Assembly: GCA_030581615.1 (NCBI GenBank)
Contig: JAKTTT010000021.1
Span: 1 to 64,000, forward strand
DNA length: 64,000 nt
Reading direction: 5' to 3'
DNA from: Alloascoidea africana
Lineage: Eukaryota; Ascomycota; Alloascoideomycetes; Alloascoideales; Alloascoideaceae
Part shown: positions 9,657 through 21,423 of the stretch, one piece after another
Layout: each line of letters begins with the position of its first letter
Numbering within the stretch: the first letter of the stretch is position 1
Position numbers and translations under genes: made by a program
The notes under the pieces: generated by a model
Databases searched by the model: none
Told to the model about the DNA's origin: nothing
The model's input: the letters and a program-made list of their open reading frames with translations, nothing else

Positions 9657-12195
9657 TTTGAAACGACTCTGAAAGACAAGACCGGGAAGCAGCGTTCTCT
9701 CGCGTTGTCTACTATACTATGGGAGACTTTTCTAACCTCAAGATTTACATTTACAATTCCATTATCATTGTGACAGTTATGAATGAACCAAATAAGGAAA
9801 AAGATTTTTTTTCAGTTTAAAGCATGCCTCTAAAAGGTGCAAAAGAATACCAAAAAACCAAAAAAAAAAAAAAAAAAATGAAACGATCACCATTTAATGC
9901 TTATTTGATGTAGTATGGTTGACGCATTAATACTTACATTAGAGGAATAACCGGAATGAACAAGGCAAAAGCACACAGAATATAATGAAGCAAGAATGTC
10001 AAGAACTGCATTTAAAACAACATCTAACATAACTCTAATGCCAACGATAAAAGCGACAAAGTCAAAACAAAGAAAGTACACGATCAACCAAGTTTGGTGG
10101 ACCAGCTTTATTCTTTCATCTATCCCCTTCATTGCCTTATTGTTTTTCCAAGTTTATTATTCTTGATTTGCAGCATGAAATGCGAAACAAAGTTAAATGG
10201 CAAACAAAAAGTATTCTTCGAGATCATTATGCTTGTGTTTTGTTGAGCCTCTATGTTTTTGTTCCAATTTTGATTGTCTTTAATCTATTTACATTGTACC
10301 ATCTCATTTTCATAATTTTGCCTTCTTCACTTTTGTTGCTGTTCTCTTCTTAAAAGTCAAACAAAATAAAAAATATAGCTCTTGTTGCATTTTTATCTTC
10401 TTTCGTTACTTTGCTTTTTTTGTATTATATGTTCGGTCTATTTTTTTGATGATCCAGTCTAACTGTTTTTGCTCTAAGCGAAAGTTATATTCTATAGCTC
10501 TATCCTATCTACAGTTGTTCTACATGATCTGTTTCAACCCACATAGTAATGATTTTTATTTCTACTTTTTGAACATACAAACGAAATCATCATGGGTCAC
10601 TTTCTAAGTTATCTTGTTTTTAATTGAACTACTTCCCTTTTCAAATTTCATACTGTTGTTGTTTCCTGCTCGATACACGATTCATACCAATACCTACATA
10701 TAAATAGCTAGAAGAGAGAATTATATGTTTGCCGAGTTTGGGACTATAGTGAATGCTACAGTGCAGAGCTTTAATTATTATACTCTAGTCTCTTGGAGCT
10801 TTCATGTTCTGGTAATTTACGGAAAAGGAATGGTAAAATGTCAGATCGAAATTCAAAAGAAGTGGACAAAGGATAGGACTGAGTCCAAATAGAGCGACTT
10901 GGTACACCAAAGTAGTGCTAAACTTTGGAATGCGTACCACTAGCTTGATCCATTCAATAGAAACGAAAGAAGACTTTATTTTATAACGGGAATTGCAGTA
11001 TGCAGGGAAGAGCATTTACCGGTGGCTAATAATTTCCAAGGCCAAGTTTGTTAGATTACAAAAGAGTAAGTTTTAGAGCTGTAAGTCTCTTAAGAAAATC
11101 AAATTTTGCAGGCACCTTGCAGGCACCTAATCGACCGTTCAAACATGACCACTCTTTAGTTCGAGCAGACTCGATCCGAACTTTAGCATTATAAGCTTTG
11201 AAGCACTTCTAATACTTTCATCGAAGAGCAGAAACGGAAAGTATCGAGTAGGCGCGGCTCAAACCTGTGAGGAATGAGGCGATTATCCTTGGCAAAGTTG
11301 TAAGATTCTGTCCAGTTCTCACCTTCTGTACTCAAGAATGCTCTGCAGCTTCTGATCAGGCGTAGTTTTCTCTTCTGGTTAACTTCCCGATTCTTCTTGT
11401 AAATGTTTGAACAAAAGGAATTTATAGGGTTATTTTTGCATTCCGTAGTTTCAAATAACCATTTGAGTAACGGTCAAGTTCAACTCTTCAAGAGATGTCT
11501 TAGCGGCATGTCCTTGATATCAATGCCCATTTTCGTGTTAACTCGATTCCCCATGCAGATTCAAAATGTTCTGGAAAAGAATTTGGGTTACTAAACCCAA
11601 GAAAATAAAAAATCGAATGAAAAACCTAACAATAAGTCATTCAAAGAGAGTAGCATTTTTGTCTGAACTGTAGAACAATGCGATTTGTCTGGATGATCTT
11701 CTACTCATCTCTCTCTATTAACGGTCTTGTCCTTCTAACGTTATTTGTTTGCGGTAGTTATCGCCCAGTGTTCTACATCTCTGCGCACCATAAACAAAAA
11801 TCTCAGTCTCTTTCGCGAGGAAACGGGATTGACAAGCGCATTGATTGATTCTATTTTTACCTCAAACATATAAATCTAAGTATTGCTCTTTCTTCGGAAA
11901 ACAATGGCGGGGCAAGAGGGAGGTTGGTTTTAATAAACAAATGAAGAGTATCTGTTGGTGGTGGCTGGATTGCAGAGTGTAGATCGTAAGTAATATTTCC
12001 GCATTGGGAAGTAATTGACCCAACCTCCCCAATCCAGCTTCCAGCACCCAGAAGTCTCCCCACGGAGAATAGAGTAAAAGAAAATCATTTAAAAGTAAAG
12101 AATTCGTCTTCTTTGATCCATCATCATCGCTACCAATTGCACATTTCAGAGTAAATTTTAAGAAAGAAGTTCATTCATCTCACTCCAACTACAAA
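9657..12195. other. Gene-free 2.5 kb intergenic stretch
   Basis: AT-rich with homopolymer runs. Only short ORFs are present (for example 10785-11015 -, 11403-11594 +) and none shows family features. I see no tRNA. One 11-bp tandem duplication, TTGCAGGCACC twice, lies at 11106-11127. The right part must contain the promoter of the wall protein at 12196; its length suggests complex regulation. Confidence 0.55.
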
Positions 12196-12912
12196 ATGTA
12201 CTTTTCATCCTTGGATTTCATCGCCTTAATCGCTATCATTAGCTGCACAACAGCTGTGCCTATTTCTGCTACTGTCGCCGAAACGGTCGCGCAGTTGGAC
12301 ACAGAACCTTCTGCTGCTCTCGATACAGTTGCCGCTCAATCTACAGCGATCATTTCGGTCGCAACCGCAAAAGAAGAGACCAGTGTGGCTGTTGAAACAG
12401 CTATCATCGCCACATCTGCCACGACTGCATCAGTTTTAGTATTGGAATCTGGTGCAGCCACTGTCCCAACAGCCCCTTCTGCCTATTCCATTGAATCACT
12501 AGAAGCTAGTGTGTTAGTCGATGCTTCCTTGGAGTCTTCTGCTACAGCGGTTATCACTATACCTTCTGCAACAGCTTTGGGGACACAAACGACGCCAATT
12601 ACCTCTTACATTTCCGTTCCTACAGAAGACACAAACACTGTTGTTGCCACTGGAGCTTTGACAGCTTCTCCTCTTGGAACCACAGTAACCGAGGTCAAAA
12701 CAACGGAGACACCAAAAGCAGAAACTGCCACCTCCAAATCAGGCAAGAGCACCAAAAGCGCATCCGCTTCTGCTTCCGAGTCTGAATCATCCACCGCAGC
12801 GTCTTTATTTTCACAGAACGATAGCGATTCTGGAGCAATTTTTGTTCAGAATAGTTCAAAAAATCATCTCATCTTGACGATCGTCATTTTGGTGACAATT
12901 GTTCTTGGATAA
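12196..12912 (+). CDS. GPI-anchored Ser/Thr/Ala-rich cell-surface protein
   Basis: 238 aa with the layout of a fungal GPI mannoprotein. A hydrophobic signal peptide of about 20 residues ends near T-T-A-V-P. It is followed by ~195 residues dominated by Ala, Thr, Ser and Val with almost no aromatic or Cys residues, which suits O-mannosylation. A Ser/Ala/Glu-rich segment precedes a polar stretch (about V-Q-N-S-S-K-N, likely omega-site region) and a C-terminal hydrophobic tail. There is no enzyme domain, so it is probably a structural wall protein or short adhesin-like protein. Loose repeats such as A-T-A and E-T-A-x-I occur but no exact tandem unit. The exact family is not recognised. Confidence 0.8.
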   Translation: MYFSSLDFIALIAIISCTTAVPISATVAETVAQLDTEPSAALDTVAAQSTAIISVATAKEETSVAVETAIIATSATTASVLVLESGAATVPTAPSAYSIESLEASVLVDASLESSATAVITIPSATALGTQTTPITSYISVPTEDTNTVVATGALTASPLGTTVTEVKTTETPKAETATSKSGKSTKSASASASESESSTAASLFSQNDSDSGAIFVQNSSKNHLILTIVILVTIVLG

Positions 12913-13756
12913 GTTAAGCCCTTTGACGAGAGAATAACGGGCATTGTTTGTTTTTCGCATCTTTGATTTAGGCTGAATATGTCGTTGCATTACTATTATT
13001 TGCATTTGATTTACCATGGATTCTATTTTATTACTATTAGGCTTATTACACAAGCGTTTATCACATGTTTATTACTATAAGATCAATCTTTAATCTCATA
13101 CTCTCCGATATCGGTTATAACTCCCAGCAGACATAGATAACTGTTCCAATTGTAACTTAAATTTCCGGCTCTTCGAATGAAGCAATGAATCAAGCTAAGC
13201 TTTGGTTTTCATTCCGAACCCTGAACCCAACTTCATGCCACCACTGAATCAAAGCGGGAATCTAACGGCATGTCTTAGCACCAAGGTTTCAAAAAGAAGA
13301 CACTTTTACTAAAGGGTTTACTTATAACGTGAATCAGTAGCCTCTAAAACTCCCTTCCTCTTAAGCATCGTTTAATACTAATTCTATCAAATTTACTACA
13401 AAGCCGTTAGCCAAGCATTGTATTCTCATAAACAGATTTCTCAAATCGGATACGTGCTAAACATACACCAAGATTAGCATCAGTTTAATTTCAAGAGATG
13501 ATCCCTTACGGACAAAATTTAACAAAATAGCCGCCTTTCAGGTTAATTGGAAATGCTCGATGAAAACTTTCAATGGTTCACCAAATGCAGACACAGTAAA
13601 ATGACGTGATGACGCTCTTCTTTCTCGTTTGCCAAAGGACTTCTCCATTGTCCAACTTGATTAAAGGCAGAATGCTTCCCTATTACATGATTTATACCGA
13701 TAGATGTTTATAATATTCTTTTTTTGTAAAGATAGACACGATGCTAAGGAAGAACT

Positions 13757-13795
13757 CGGGTAATTTTACCGATTCACGGCTTCATAACTTACCCG
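13757..13795. promoter_or_regulatory. Two opposed Reb1-type sites upstream of the esterase gene
   Basis: CGGGTAA at 13757-13763 and TTACCCG at 13789-13795. A third copy, TTACCCG, is at 14045-14051. The surrounding bases are rich in CGG/CCG triplets, which are also possible half-sites for Zn2Cys6 factors such as the one encoded 2 kb downstream. That link is inference only. Confidence 0.4.
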
Positions 13796-13888
13796 GGGTG
13801 ATGGCCTAAAACATCCGAGTCACCGAGTCCAGAAATCTCCATCCAGGGATCCTTCGTTTTTTGGCTAATAGAACAAATAGTTCAATTC

Positions 13889-13958
13889 TAGACTACTCCA
13901 ATCACCAGCTGATTGGTTCCAGCTTCTAGATTATATTAGTTTATTCTGGAGTAGTCTA
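13889..13958. repeat. Nested inverted repeats (12-bp outer arms)
   Basis: The outer arms are perfect 12-mers (13889-13900 and 13947-13958). An inner 7-bp dyad, CCAATCA and TGATTGG, lies at 13899-13905 and 13911-13917. A TATA-like sequence follows the right arm. Confidence 0.7.
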
Positions 13959-14218
13959 ATATAAATAGATGCCTTGTGAAAGTCACAGACAGGGAGGCAC
14001 CGTACTTGATCTCGATATGGGGATCCTATACCTGTTCGGCTCAGTTACCCGAAATCGTAAACGATCTTGCGATTGGTGCCTGATCAAAGAAATATCCTTT
14101 CCAATGTTTCTCTTTCTCTCGTTCTCCATGGTTTAAATAGCATCACTTTTCCTGCTCAAGCGGTGGTGGTGGTAGTGTAAAGCTCAATATCATAGAACAG
14201 GCCATTCAAGCGCACTCA

Positions 14219-15898
14219 ATGTTTCTACCTCCCATTATCAAGGAATCAAAAGCTCGTACACTTAGAATACCCTCATTAGGCTCATTTAGAGGCTTAAGCA
14301 TTTTGGATGAAGAGTCCAAAAAGATCAAATGCACGCGCTTTGCTGGAGTCCGCTATGCTCAACCGCCAGTGGGATCTCTAAGATGGCGACTTCCTCAGCC
14401 ACTACCACCAGGCCATAATTATGACGGCGATTATACTCAGTTCAAAACTTGCTGCCCACAACCTAAATATAACAACCGCCCGAATGCGCCTCCAAACTTG
14501 GAAAACAAATTCGATGAGGACTGTCTGTTCTTGAACATATGGGTTCCCGGCGACGAATCCGAAAAACCAGAGGAAGGCTGGGCTGTTATGTTCTATATTC
14601 ATGGTGGATTTCTCCAGGTTGGAACCCCACATCAGTACCGCTGGGCAGACCCACAAGATTTGTTATTTGAAGGCCCCGTAAAGTGTATAGTTGTGGCTTG
14701 CGGATATAGACTAAATCTGTTTGGGTTTCTTGCTGGAAGTCAGCTTTTGGAAGAAGACTCAAAAAGCTCCAACTTTGGGTTTTGGGATCAACGTCTGGCG
14801 CTAGAATGGACGTACCAGAATATTGAACACTTTGGAGGAGACAAGAACAATATTGGAATTGGTGGTATCAGTGCTGGTAAGCAATTTCAAGATTTTGTTT
14901 GATAAGTTACCATCAGCTAACCTGTTGTAGGTTCCTATTCATCCATATTCCAACTAGCTTATGAGATGTACCATCCCGAGGTTCGGCAGATAATCAAAAG
15001 AGTTCAATTGATTTCAAATGGCTTGGCGATACAACCTAAGGATCAGAAGGAAAGCCAAGAACAATTTGAATTACTGGCCGAGGCTTTTGGAATCCCAAGA
15101 GATACACCCTCAAAAGAAAAGCTCCAAAAGCTTCGAGCAATCTCGTTTGAAAATTTGGTTGAAAAGATTCCGGACCTCAAGCTTCATACCTTTAGAGCAT
15201 GCACGGATGATACCTTTGTTTGCCAATCACTCTTCAAAGACATATACTCGGGGGAGTTCGGAGCCAAAGTCAATCATTCAAAAATTACAATTTTAATTGG
15301 CGAAGTAGTGAATGAACACTCCATATATGCGAACACCAATCCACCAAAATCGGCAAGCGATTTGGAAAACCAACTCCACAACTACTACCCAGAACGTGTA
15401 GTTGATGCACTTGTCCATCTTTATCCCCAAGTTCCAGATGAATTTAAGTCGAATCCTCACGTTTACTCTGCAAAAATCAAGGAGCTGTTTGGAACAATCG
15501 TCTCCGACATGCAGGTTTATGTTTCAAGTCGTATCTTTGTGAATGGGCTCGTAAAAGGCGGAGTGCCCATCGACAGACTTCATCGTTACCGAATTGGATA
15601 TAGACCAAAGTTTTTTGATGAAATTGAGCCACCTGATCAATTGGTTCCGCACGCTGGGGACTCGCCGGTTTGGTTTTATCTTGCCTCTATGGGGATTCTA
15701 GAGGAAGAAAAGCCATTTTTCGTAGCCTGGCTTAAGCCTCTTTCGCAATGGGTGAAAAATGAAATCCCGAATTGGGGGACAACAAATGAAAGACAGTATA
15801 GGCAGTTTAACTCAGATGGAACTATTGAAATAGCAAATGACTCTAACTGGGAATGGGCTTTAAAGGTCGGCGAAGCTGTTTCAAAAGCATTAGACTGA
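14219..15898 (+). CDS. Type-B carboxylesterase/lipase-family alpha/beta hydrolase
   Basis: Exons 14219-14876 and 14931-15898 give 541 aa. The 54-nt intron has a GTAAGC donor and a GCTAAC branch, and splitting it restores the nucleophile elbow I-S-A-G-S-Y-S. COesterase motifs are in order: F-A-G-V-R-Y-A-Q-P-P-V-G-S-L-R-W-R near the N-terminus, E-D-C-L-F-L-N-I-W-V-P, I-H-G-G oxyanion hole, N-F-G-F-W-D-Q-R-L-A-L-E-W, and G-G-D. The catalytic His is probably in V-P-H-A-G-D-S-P-V-W-F-Y, a family-typical context. No signal peptide, so it is likely intracellular. It hydrolyses carboxylic esters; the substrate is unknown. It lies 380 bp upstream of, and in tandem with, a Zn2Cys6 regulator. Confidence 0.88.
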
Positions 15899-16278
15899 GA
15901 TGGTCATTTTTGTACTAGTATTTTATTGGAACTGGGATTAGTATTGTGCCTTTTTGAGTTTCTTGGATCCTTTTAGTCAGATATAACTTGTTAATTATCC
16001 AACGGAACAATTCGAGCTGATTATTTATGATCGATTCGGCTCAATACAGCATCGTTTCCTTTATAGCAACCCCTGACCGGCATCTCCCTATAATTCCCCG
16101 AAACGAACTTCAAACCACCCATTACTATCGACACAGAAGACAAGAATTCTTGGTTTTTGACACTTTCTGGTTTTTGCTCCCATATCGATCGCGATCACGT
16201 GTATTGTCAAGATCCAGATTTAGATCTGGGCGCCCAATTGATTACTCCCACACCACTTTTCCTCTGTCTCTGATATCA
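15899..16278. other. Intergenic: esterase 3' end and Zn2Cys6 gene promoter
   Basis: About 380 bp. It contains a CACGTG E-box at 16195-16200 inside a GATC-rich patch, about 80 bp upstream of the chosen ATG at 16279. Nothing else is recognisable. Confidence 0.5.
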
Positions 16279-19200
16279 ATGTCAGAAGACGCTAAGAGTG
16301 ACTCGATCATGGCTACCAATGCTTCTCACGATAATCCCACGATGCCGCCTAAGAAGAAAAGAAAGAGGCCGACTGTTCCAGAAGAAAAGCGTCTTCGTCG
16401 CAATGTAGCGTGAGTGTCTCTCAAAAGAAGGTTTGGGTTTGAGACCAAGCACCACTAAACATTAGCTTTGAACCAACAACAAGATGTCTCGAATGTCGGC
16501 GACAAAAGTTGAAGTGCCTTGGAGGCGACCCATGCCAGAGATGTATTGACAAAGGAGTGCAATGTATTTTTGAAAATATTCCCAGGTCTACTATGAGGTG
16601 AGCAAATCTCAGCGCCATCCGAAAAGGTCATTCATAGTGTTTACCGTGATACTAATAGGAAGGTCGATCTTGATGCATGTTTTTGCTAAATCAATTATAG
16701 TGACAGAGAAGTTCATGAAAATATCCAGAGGCTCAAATATTTGGAGCGGATTGTGCGGAGTAAATTTCCAGATCTTGATCTTGGAATCTCATCCCTGAAA
16801 AACAAAGCGGAAGAACTTTCAGGCGAAGCGGCCAGTATCGCTTTGGCTTCTTCTAGTTCTCCTGCGAGTGTCAAAAATACAAGTATAACAGGAGAAGCAG
16901 GTTCAGGATCTATGGGCAGTTCGAGCTCATGTAAGAATTTGACAACAACCGATGACGAAACTGACGGGAACAATGTTCTTCCAGGGACAGATTTCGGAAG
17001 CTCCTTGCTGTTAACTCACAATTCGCAGACACATTATGAAGGTGATGACTCGGTCAATAGTCTTCTACTACGCTTGGGGCAAATAATTATAGGAGAGGAG
17101 AACGAAGAAAAAGGAAGTTATAAACAGGTGAGAAGAGATAATTTTCATTTCTTAGTGAAAAGTTTACTAATATGGGAAGTTTTCGAATGGGGAAGCTTTT
17201 TGAAACAAATGACACCAAGAAAGTGGATGAAATTGATATTGAGGCAAATATCAAGATGATACTGAATGAACTTCCTGCAAAAGAGATTTCTCTTTATCTT
17301 ATCAACACATTTTATACTGTTTATGAAGGGAACAACTATTACTACTTTAGTTCCAGTAATTTTCATGAAAGGGTTGAACAGTTGTATGCGAACCCGGAGA
17401 ATTGTACTGAAAAGGACTGTGGGTTTCTATGCCTCTTGCTGGGGGTCTTGGCGTTGGGCAGCCTTTTCGTTTATATTCGGCATCCGGAAATGGCATCGAT
17501 TGTGAAAGAGGCTAATATCAATCAGCGGCCAGAGTCATGGAAACATCCAGGAGTCAGATTTTTCCATGCTGCAAGAAAATTACTGCCTGATGTAATTACG
17601 CATTGTGGAATTGAAACTGTTCAGTCGGTATTTCTTATGGCTCTGTTTTTGACATCGACACAAGCAAAGGAGTCTCCATATCTATATCTGGGAATTGCTA
17701 TGAAAGCTGCTATTACAAATGGCATGCACCAACGAATCGCAACCGGGAAACTAGATTCAAGGACGATAGAGATTCGAAATAGATTGTTTTGGGCTCTTTA
17801 TACTATGGAAAGGTAAGAATTATTCCTAGACTTGCCTTTTGCCTGTGCTTCAAGCTAACATTTTTTTTAGGAAAATTTCCATATCACTTGGTCTACCAGA
17901 TGGCCTTTCCACTACTGACATCACCACAGATTTGCCTCAACCGCTACCTGAACTAGATGATTTTGACAGACAGCCTTCGATAAATTGCCAAAGAGCAGCG
18001 ATTACGCTGGCTTTAATAAGCAACAAAATATTTGGAACGTGGAAAGATGCTAAAACAAAGGGTTTACTTCCTTCACAAAAATTACAAGAACTAATGGACG
18101 ACTTGGACAAATGGAAGTCGTCTTTACCACCAGACGTTGAGGTTGACAGTTTGAAGGCACCTGAAAAACATTTCAGGGGGGTGGCTCACATCCACCTGTC
18201 TTTTTTTATCGCAAGAATATCTGTTGGTCGGCCGTTCATGTTGTACTTTGTTCATGAACAGGTTAAAGCATTCAACTCCATGAAAAGCCAAGGAATGGTA
18301 CCCGAGTCGAACACTCCGACTCATCAACTGGCCAATAAGATGAGTCGGTACTGCTATGATTCGGCGTCTGTCATAGTTTCTCTACTGTTATACATGAAAG
18401 ATAAAAAATATCTTTCAATCTATGGCTATCTGGATTACAATGTGTGTCATACAGCAGCTTTCATTCTCATTTTAAACTCCTTGATTAATCCTTCAGAGCA
18501 GTGCGAGAGTCTACTCAATAGTGCTATTGAGATTTTACAATTCATCTCCGATAGGTCTGTTCATACCAGACATGGAACAGATATGATTTTAACCCTACGA
18601 GATGTAACCAAACGATCACAAATATATCAAAGCAGGTTACAACACCAAAGGTTCCCCGGAGTCCATGTAGCGCTGGAGAATGGTATCACCAATATGTCTA
18701 CCTCAACGCAAGTATCTCCTGCTCAACAAGATAATTCTGTTACTCCTCGAACGACCCCTGTTCAATATGAAAATGCTCAGTATCAGCAACAGCAAGTTCT
18801 TCCTCCTCCTCTTGTTCCTTCTTCGAATGGCCCACCCCAAATGCATCCCCAGTATCCAATGAACCCTATACTTCACAATCAGAATACTTTTGTTCCTCCT
18901 CCAGACCCGTCTGTTATCCCGCCTGACTATCCTCTTCAAACCCAAGCGGACCAGTTTCCCTCAGGCCCCCAGCCATTGCTGAGTCCTGCTTCTGTGGCTC
19001 AACACTTGTCAGCTGCACATCCACCGCCATCCTCTATTCTCCAAGCACCACTTGAACCCCATCCATATGCATTTGGCCAGGCTAACTCTTACCAATTGTT
19101 AAATCAAACTAACAAGACATCCCCAATCGATATAATATCCAATCTACATCCCAACATAGAGTTCTTGTTTGAAAGGCAAGGGGCTTTAAAACAAGAGTGG

Positions 19201-19281
19201 AACGAGGGTCTAATGTTAAACGAGACTTGTTTTGGCCTTTTGGAGAATAATTCGGTTGAGAATATTCTGTTCCAAAGATAG
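16279..19281 (+). CDS. Zn2Cys6 fungal transcription factor, 5 exons
   Basis: Exons are 16279-16409, 16466-16597, 16701-17127, 17196-17812 and 17871-19281, giving 905 aa. A basic stretch P-P-K-K-K-R-K-R-P (probable NLS) precedes the binuclear zinc cluster C-x2-C-x6-C-x5-C-x2-C-x6-C, whose six cysteines all lie in exon 2. A short leucine-containing dimerisation helix follows in exon 3. The middle homology region (fungal_trans, about residues 240-560) includes Q-S-V-F-L-M-A-L-F and L-F-W-A-L-Y-T-M-E-R. The C-terminus is Gln/Pro-rich and probably activating. The start at 16279 excludes 84 unlikely upstream residues. Intron 3 (17128-17195) uses a weak AAG acceptor chosen because it alone keeps frame. 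The target pathway is unknown. Confidence 0.85.
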
Positions 19282-19773
19282 CATCAAGACCACCCGCAAT
19301 CTAGAGTGCCAGACTGCAGCACATTGTTTGAACACCCTGTAGACATTACGAACTCACAAGACTTTTATCGTATTTTTTTATTTTTAAGATTGATTGATAA
19401 TATTTGTTTATATATGTTGTATTTTTCTCCCCATTATTCTCTCCGCTTTTTTCTTCATCATCGTATGGTAATCCATTTAAAAGACAATATTTTAGAAGCA
19501 GCATGTATAAGTATGTTGCTGGATTCTTTGTATAAGAGCTTTAAAGGTTTTCGTTGTTGTACATTAGTAAAACATTCTCATGAAAAAAGTGTGAACCTGT
19601 ATTTTGTATCTCAATGGAGACAGTAGCCTACGATTCAATACAATAAAACTGTGCTGTACAAAGAAAACTTCACAAAGGAAACAAAACCGATACAAAGATA
19701 CATTATTAATACCAAAAAAAAAAAAAAAAGACCATTAATACCACAAATCAATGCTCAGAATTCACAATTTTAC
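19282..19773. other. Convergent intergenic region (3' UTRs)
   Basis: AT-rich sequence between convergent genes, including an A-tract at 19714-19729. A 106-codon ORF at 19306-19626 has no recognisable features and is probably chance. Confidence 0.5.
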
Positions 19774-21423
19774 TCATAGGGTATACCTGAACCTTGGATT
19801 TTCAAAATCTGTCAAGTCTGCAAACTCCAAATCTTTTATCCCTGTTAAACTTTCTGGAATCAGGTCCTGACCCCCGTTTTCCACTGCAAGAGCATCTCTC
19901 CTATCGTTTTCTGTCTTGTTGACCCAATACAACAGGCCCAGCCCCACAAGACAAACTGCATAGCACACAACAAGAATGGTCTTTGCGCCGGTATAATGAG
20001 GAGCTTCTCTATGATGGAATGTTTGAGGCCCAATGAGGTTTCCAGTGCAGTATCCAATTAGATAGACTGCATTCACCGTGGTTTTTTTCGTATGCCCCGC
20101 AACATTGGAAGAAACTGTTGATAGGAGACATATTATGCCCACCGGGGTTATGCCCATTAAGTAAAGGCCGGTCAAACGGCCGGTTTTCGTAGGCGCCCAA
20201 GCTAAGAGACAGGTAGATAGCTCTGCTAATGTCAGGGCGAAGATGGCGATAAACATGGTCTGCTCAATATACAAATTGAGAGCTCCAAGTAAAATGCATC
20301 CAACAAGTTCAACAGCACCAACAGGCATTCCCATGAGCAGCGCTTTGTTTGTGGTGAAGCCAAAATCTTCTTTTAGCAGGATGGATCTAAAATTAGAAAT
20401 TCCACCATTTGGAATGCAAACGGCTACTCCTTCAACAAAGAGAATATATGTCCTGGCGTCCTTAAATGCCTCCAGAAACTGATACTTTTTAAAGATTTTG
20501 TTTCCAAAGCCTTGGTTGTTCGAGCGGATTCGCTCAACTACCTGTTTCTTCTCCTCTTCGTTTAGGAACCATGCTTTTGTAGGCACATCTGGTAGATGTA
20601 GAAAAGTGACAATTCCAAGGAAGATGGTAATGCAACCAACAGTTATGAAAAGAAGCCGCCAAGCGGCAATAGAAGAGGCATAACTCTCTTGATGGGTAGC
20701 AAAGCCGTAAGCAATTGAGCTGCCCAGTATTGTTCCAAACCCGTTAAACGCGAACCATATTGAAGTCCGTAGAAACATTTCCTCCTTTTTGTACCATTGT
20801 GCCGTTATTAGAACAAAAGCTGGCGTCACGGCAGCCTCTAGCATCCCCAGAGCTACTCTGAGAAAGATAAATCCAGGATAATTTGTCGTCGCAAAAAGGC
20901 ACACCACGATACCCCAGACTATGAAAAATGAAACCAATGTCTTTACAACAGGCAGTCTTTGAAGCATACGGCAGGCTGGGTATTCAAAGACAAGATAACC
21001 GAGGTAGAAAGAGGTCCCTGTCCAGTTATACTGGTTTCCCTTCATGTTAAGATCTTCTCTGAGTCCCATGATGGAAGCGTAAGAGTTTGTGTTTTTGTCC
21101 ATGAATTGGCAAGAATAGAGCAGACACATTATTGGGATCAGATACATGTCTATCTTCCGTGCCAGTTTACGGTCTGCTTTGGCATCAACTGGCACAGGGG
21201 CTTCTTCACAGCCTGAAGCACAATGGGAAGTTGTCTCAACAGCTTTGAGGTACTGGAGCGCCTCATCGCCATCTTCCAGATCTAATGAATGCATGAGATG
21301 ACCATCTGAGTGATGGGGAGAGGCGGAACATGGAGGATCAGGCCGTGGCGAAGGCGAATGTGGGTGCTGGGGCCTTTCCGAGGCTGTCCCAGTGTTTGAA
21401 CCATTGTCCAGAAGCATGGTCAT
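19774..21423 (-). CDS. Dal5-like MFS transporter (anion:cation symporter family)
   Basis: 549 aa from the chosen start. The ORF extends to 21540, but the extra 39 residues are His/Leu-rich and look like leader. Met42 is also possible. A soluble N-terminus of ~90 residues precedes about 12 membrane segments. Signatures of the Dal5/Tna1 allantoate-permease family are present: R-K-I-D (R/K-x-D start of TM1), D-K-x-N x6 A, G-Y-L-V-F-E-Y-P, R-V-A-L-G-M-L-E-A-A-V-T-P-A-F and the terminal N-P-R-F-R-Y. The family imports organic anions such as allantoate, ureidosuccinate, nicotinate or biotin precursors at the plasma membrane; the substrate here is unknown. It is divergent from an ornithine-cyclodeaminase-family gene across ~490 bp. 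Confidence 0.88.
   Translation of the reverse strand: MTMLLDNGSNTGTASERPQHPHSPSPRPDPPCSASPHHSDGHLMHSLDLEDGDEALQYLKAVETTSHCASGCEEAPVPVDAKADRKLARKIDMYLIPIMCLLYSCQFMDKNTNSYASIMGLREDLNMKGNQYNWTGTSFYLGYLVFEYPACRMLQRLPVVKTLVSFFIVWGIVVCLFATTNYPGFIFLRVALGMLEAAVTPAFVLITAQWYKKEEMFLRTSIWFAFNGFGTILGSSIAYGFATHQESYASSIAAWRLLFITVGCITIFLGIVTFLHLPDVPTKAWFLNEEEKKQVVERIRSNNQGFGNKIFKKYQFLEAFKDARTYILFVEGVAVCIPNGGISNFRSILLKEDFGFTTNKALLMGMPVGAVELVGCILLGALNLYIEQTMFIAIFALTLAELSTCLLAWAPTKTGRLTGLYLMGITPVGIICLLSTVSSNVAGHTKKTTVNAVYLIGYCTGNLIGPQTFHHREAPHYTGAKTILVVCYAVCLVGLGLLYWVNKTENDRRDALAVENGGQDLIPESLTGIKDLEFADLTDFENPRFRYTL

Larger units (their letters stand above)
12913..14218. other. Intergenic 1.3 kb: 3' flank of wall protein and esterase promoter
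   Basis: No gene seen. The right half holds three Reb1-type sites (13757-13763, 13789-13795, 14045-14051). It also has a 12-bp perfect inverted repeat, TAGACTACTCCA at 13889-13900 with its complement at 13947-13958, which encloses a second dyad around CCAATCA/TGATTGG (13899-13917). A TATA-like ATATAAATAG follows directly (13959-13968). It reads as a structured promoter of the downstream esterase. Confidence 0.55.

Noticed and set aside
11048-11633. TGTTAG ... CTAACA pair that could outline another LTR
   Set aside because: Flanking 5-mers do not match, so there is no target duplication, and the spacing differs from the 134-bp LTR.
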